A DNA stretch of 64,000 nucleotides from Hymenobacter montanus (GTDB lineage Bacteria > Bacteroidota > Bacteroidia > Cytophagales > Hymenobacteraceae): NCBI RefSeq assembly GCF_014699115.1, contig NZ_JACXAD010000020.1, positions 1 to 64,000 on the forward strand, in the 5' to 3' direction. Both the position numbers and the translations under genes were made by a program. Shown one piece after another: positions 61,531 through 64,000 of the stretch. The notes beneath the pieces are model-generated. The model made no database searches and was not told where the DNA came from. It saw only the letters and a list, made by a program, of their open reading frames with translations. Numbering within the stretch: the stretch's first letter is position 1; every line of letters starts with the position of its first letter.

Positions 61531-62583
61531 ATGTCGCCCAAGTCATCTACCACCTCCTACGCCGCCGTTTTCATCGATTTTGAAAACGTTTATTACTTCC
61601 TTAAAAACCATTTTCAGGATCCGCCCGATCTTAACGACTACGTGCTCGACATTGTCCGCACGCTGCGCGAGCAGCTCGGCCGTCGGGGCCTCGACTGCCT
61701 GATCAGCTACGCCTACGCCGACTTCGAGCAACTGGCTACCGCCCCGCAGGGCGCCCTCTACCTGATGGGCGTGAGCACGCGCAACGTGTTGGGCACCAAC
61801 CATAAGAATGCCGCCGATATGCAGCTCTGCATCGATGCCCTGGAAGTTATGTACACCCGGCCCGACATCGGCACCTTCGTGCTCGTGGCCGGCGACCGCG
61901 ACTATATCCCGGTGCTGCAGCATTTACGCCGTCAGGCCCGGCAGGTACTGGTAGCCGGTTTCCGCGAGTCCGTATCCGGCGACTTGCTGCAGAACATCGG
62001 CGCCGAGCAGTTCCTCGATGCCCGCGAGTTGCTGGCGCCCGAGCGAATGGAGCAACTCGAAAAACGCCGTACCAACCGCCTGCAAGCCGCCGAAGAAAGC
62101 CGTCGGCTGCGCGAGCAGGGCCTCCCCGGCGGACCGGCTCCGCTGCCCGCCCGCACTGCCGCCGACCCGGAGGCCCCGGGCCGGGCGGGCAGCGCCGGGC
62201 CCGGACCGAGGGCCGGGGCAGCCACGGCGCCCCGTTCGACCACGGCGCGCCCCAGCGACGAGGTCCCGGATTTTGCCCCGGTCCGGCGGCTTTCCCGCGA
62301 CCTGGAAACCCGTACGTTGTCGTTTATGCTAGGCGAGTTTCAGAAGCTCGAGGCCAAGCAGCAGCGCCGGGTGCCCGAGCTGTGGCTGGGCCCGTTTATG
62401 CGCCTACTTACCGACGAGCTGCCCGAGCTGCCCGACTACGAGCGCCGCGATTTGATTAACCGGCTGCGCGACGCGGGCACCATCCGCATCGAAAAGCGCG
62501 AGGGTGAGCCGCACCCTTTCTCGGTTATCGTGGTGAATTACAACCATCCTGACGTGATAGAGCTGCACCCCGGGGCGGAGTAG
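61531..62583 (+). CDS. NYN-domain (LabA/DUF88-like) protein with OST-HTH-like C-terminus
   Basis: A 350-residue protein. The N-terminal ~165 residues form a NYN PIN-like nuclease domain: acidic residues in FIDFENVYYFL, NAADMQLCIDAL and VAGDRDYIPVL are all present. A Pro/Ala/Arg linker follows (about 190-250), then a C-terminal domain (FMRLLTDELPELPDYERRDL; INRLRDAGTIRIEKREG) that resembles an OST-HTH/LOTUS RNA-binding module. NYN proteins cut RNA or act in RNA control. A strong terminator follows. Confidence 0.88.
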   Translation: MSPKSSTTSYAAVFIDFENVYYFLKNHFQDPPDLNDYVLDIVRTLREQLGRRGLDCLISYAYADFEQLATAPQGALYLMGVSTRNVLGTNHKNAADMQLCIDALEVMYTRPDIGTFVLVAGDRDYIPVLQHLRRQARQVLVAGFRESVSGDLLQNIGAEQFLDARELLAPERMEQLEKRRTNRLQAAEESRRLREQGLPGGPAPLPARTAADPEAPGRAGSAGPGPRAGAATAPRSTTARPSDEVPDFAPVRRLSRDLETRTLSFMLGEFQKLEAKQQRRVPELWLGPFMRLLTDELPELPDYERRDLINRLRDAGTIRIEKREGEPHPFSVIVVNYNHPDVIELHPGAE

Positions 62584-62634
62584 GGCAGCAGCGGAACGTT
62601 GTTCATTTGGGTCCGGCTTGGCGTCGGCCAATGC

Positions 62635-62683
62635 GGTAGGGCAGGGAATGTCGCACCGTTAGGGCGGCATTCTCTGCCCTACC
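62635..62683 (+). terminator. Strong hairpin terminator
   Basis: A 20-bp stem (ggtagggcagggaatgtcgc against gcggcattctctgccctacc, two G-U pairs) 50 bp after the NYN stop, followed by a T-rich run (ttggttttattttc). Confidence 0.85.
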
Positions 62684-62874
62684 ACATTGCCTTGGTTTTA
62701 TTTTCGCCCTTGGAGTACAAATTTTGATTACCTGGTTAAATGGGCTTCGGAATAGGATCAGGAGACGGCCAGTTTCTACTATATCACGAATGGAAACCAG
62801 ACTCTGCTCCCGAATCCTGAACTTGATAGAACACCTGTATATTGAAGGTTGCAACAAAGTAAAGGAGCCATCTG

Positions 62875-63423
62875 ATGGTGGAAGAAACAAAACAACTAAT
62901 GCTATCCCTTAAGGAAAGATGGCAATCACCAGCGGGCAAGGATATGCTAGCGAAGGTCTTGTCATCGATGCGGTCAGGACAGCCTTGGAATTCATTTCTA
63001 TCAACTTTGCCAGCCGTGGAGGATGTGCTAACTGGACGGGATCTACGAGGAGCACCTTTAAATGAATTAGAGCTTGACAATCTGGATTTCAGGGACGCCT
63101 CACTGGATTTTGCTGAGCTACGAGGCGCAAGTTTAGAATATGCGGATTTTAGAGGAGCACAACTCAATCATGCCGATTTATCAGGGGCTAAATTGGGCAG
63201 GGCAAATTTTGCGGGATGCCTAATGATTAGGGTCGACCTCACAGGGGCTAACCTGGCTAGCGCTACTTTAACAAATGCTGCTTTGACTGGCGCAAACCTG
63301 GTGGGAGCGAATTTTTCTCAAGCAGATCTAACTAATGCCGGCTTGTTCGGAGCAGAGATTAAAGGTGCACTATTTGAGGGTGCGATCTTGACCAATGCTC
63401 GATTTGATAGGTTTGCAGGCTGA
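62875..63423 (+). CDS. Pentapeptide-repeat protein
   Basis: A 182-residue protein with an N-terminal helix (about 1-55) and about 20 repeats of the A(D/N)LXX type from residue 58 (FRDASLDFAELRGASLEYAD and on to the end). Such repeats make a right-handed quadrilateral helix; some mimic DNA and protect gyrase, many are unknown. It lies in an AT-rich stretch (about 62700-63820), and has a clear Shine-Dalgarno (aaaggag, 62861-62867), unusual in this window. Both features suggest transfer. Confidence 0.9.
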   Translation: MVEETKQLMLSLKERWQSPAGKDMLAKVLSSMRSGQPWNSFLSTLPAVEDVLTGRDLRGAPLNELELDNLDFRDASLDFAELRGASLEYADFRGAQLNHADLSGAKLGRANFAGCLMIRVDLTGANLASATLTNAALTGANLVGANFSQADLTNAGLFGAEIKGALFEGAILTNARFDRFAG

Positions 63424-63826
63424 TGCCAAGCTATCAGACAAGCGCAACCACTGAATACTGATTGGCCGTCTATACCTGACTTTAACAAGGTTGTAAATCT
63501 GAAGTTTTCTGATGTACAGATTTTTAATAATTTAAAATCCAGATTATCCCTGGTCTGTTCCTGACGGTTGCCCGAGTCCTGACCAACGAAAACAACTCAT
63601 CTCTTGCCCTCAAGGTTAGCCTGGAAATCTACCAGCCGATTGATACTAAGGATTATTCAATCTCAAGCCACAAGTACGCAGCTCTATTACTAATGGTGTT
63701 CCTGCCTCAGATTTATAGCTGGAAATTATGTCCTTCTGCGATCGCACAAGCAGGTAGTTCCAGAAAGAAATTTCTGATGAAATTGTTAGTTTCTTTCTTC
63801 GCTATTAAAATCTCCCCCGCCCGCGC
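63424..63826. other. 403-bp AT-rich region without a gene
   Basis: Continues the AT-rich stretch after the pentapeptide-repeat gene. No open frame of note and no clear structure. Confidence 0.5.
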
Positions 63827-64000
63827 ATGACCCACCCCATTTTTACTCCCGGCAAAAGTTTATTGGCCGGTGTTTGCCTTACGCTTAGCCTGGCCGGCTT
63901 TATGGCGCCGGCTGCTGCCCGGGCCCAAACCGCCGCGGCTCCGAGCGCGCCAGCTGGCCCCAACCCGCTGCTGAGGCCCTGGGACGGGCCCTACGGCGGG
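63827..64000 (+). CDS. M3-family peptidase, N-terminal part (runs off the window)
   Basis: Starts at the ATG at 63827 and stays open to the window end (58 codons). It has a signal peptide (SLLAGVCLTLSLAGFMAPAAARAQ) followed by NPLLRPWDGPYGG, which matches the mature start of oligopeptidase A/peptidyl-dipeptidase (M3) proteins. The catalytic region lies outside the window, so the call is tentative. Confidence 0.6.
   Translation, partial: MTHPIFTPGKSLLAGVCLTLSLAGFMAPAAARAQTAAAPSAPAGPNPLLRPWDGPYGG

Overview
The window is about 64 kb of GC-rich chromosomal DNA. It most likely comes from a Bacteroidota of the Hymenobacter type (Cytophagales, Hymenobacteraceae). This is inferred from several things: high GC with Bacteroidota-type genes, TAnnTTTG-like promoter cores close to start codons and few Shine-Dalgarno sequences, a SerB-SerA fusion, a long Pta, DUF983, LytTR two-component genes, a DUF6443-type Rhs protein and a secreted GH31 enzyme. 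Genes are short, mostly monocistronic and on both strands. No rRNA, CRISPR array or intact prophage was seen; there is one tRNA-Leu(GAG).

Layout. 0-11 kb is core metabolism and signalling: TerB-like protein, 6-phosphofructokinase, MiaA, a glycosyltransferase, a large PAS/GAF hybrid histidine kinase with a stand-alone receiver, an MBL-fold hydrolase and an NFACT (RqcH-like) protein with a repeat-like insertion. 11-15 kb holds the tRNA, an iron group (low-affinity iron permease family, Dps with a basic tail, VIT1/CCC1 transporter) and a PPK2 kinase. 15-19.5 kb has an ABC exporter, DoxX, a possible TssD-like remnant and a PBP4-type lipoprotein peptidase. 19.6-22.3 kb is an accessory island: a two-gene AbiEii-like nucleotidyltransferase operon with an unrecognised partner, followed by a REP-associated tyrosine transposase with its REP repeats on both sides. 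22.3-31.2 kb returns to metabolism: serine biosynthesis (SerB-SerA), the Pta-AckA acetate pathway and a secreted M1 peptidase.

31.4-43.9 kb mixes membrane, redox and regulatory genes (YdcF, DUF983, AraC, transglutaminase, MDR, aldo/keto reductase, LytS/LytTR pair, S41 peptidase, DUF421 with an added zinc ribbon). It is interrupted by a dead IS200/IS605-type tnpB element just upstream of the AraC gene and by an AT-rich orphan gene. 43.9-50.1 kb carries a frameshifted alpha-amylase lipoprotein, an AraC membrane regulator, a Crp/Fnr regulator with an outer-membrane barrel, a PAP2 phosphatase and a GNAT enzyme. 50.8-58.3 kb holds two very large secreted Rhs/YD-type proteins; the first is frameshifted and the second stops before the Rhs core and toxin. 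58.3-64 kb has a GH31 enzyme with a C-terminal FlgD/T9SS-like tail, a NYN-domain protein, an AT-rich stretch with a pentapeptide-repeat protein, and the start of an M3 peptidase that runs off the end.

The strongest candidates for a poorly described system are the AbiEii-partner operon (19645-21246) and the truncated two-protein Rhs locus (50820-58312). Functional calls rest on motif reading by eye, without database searches.
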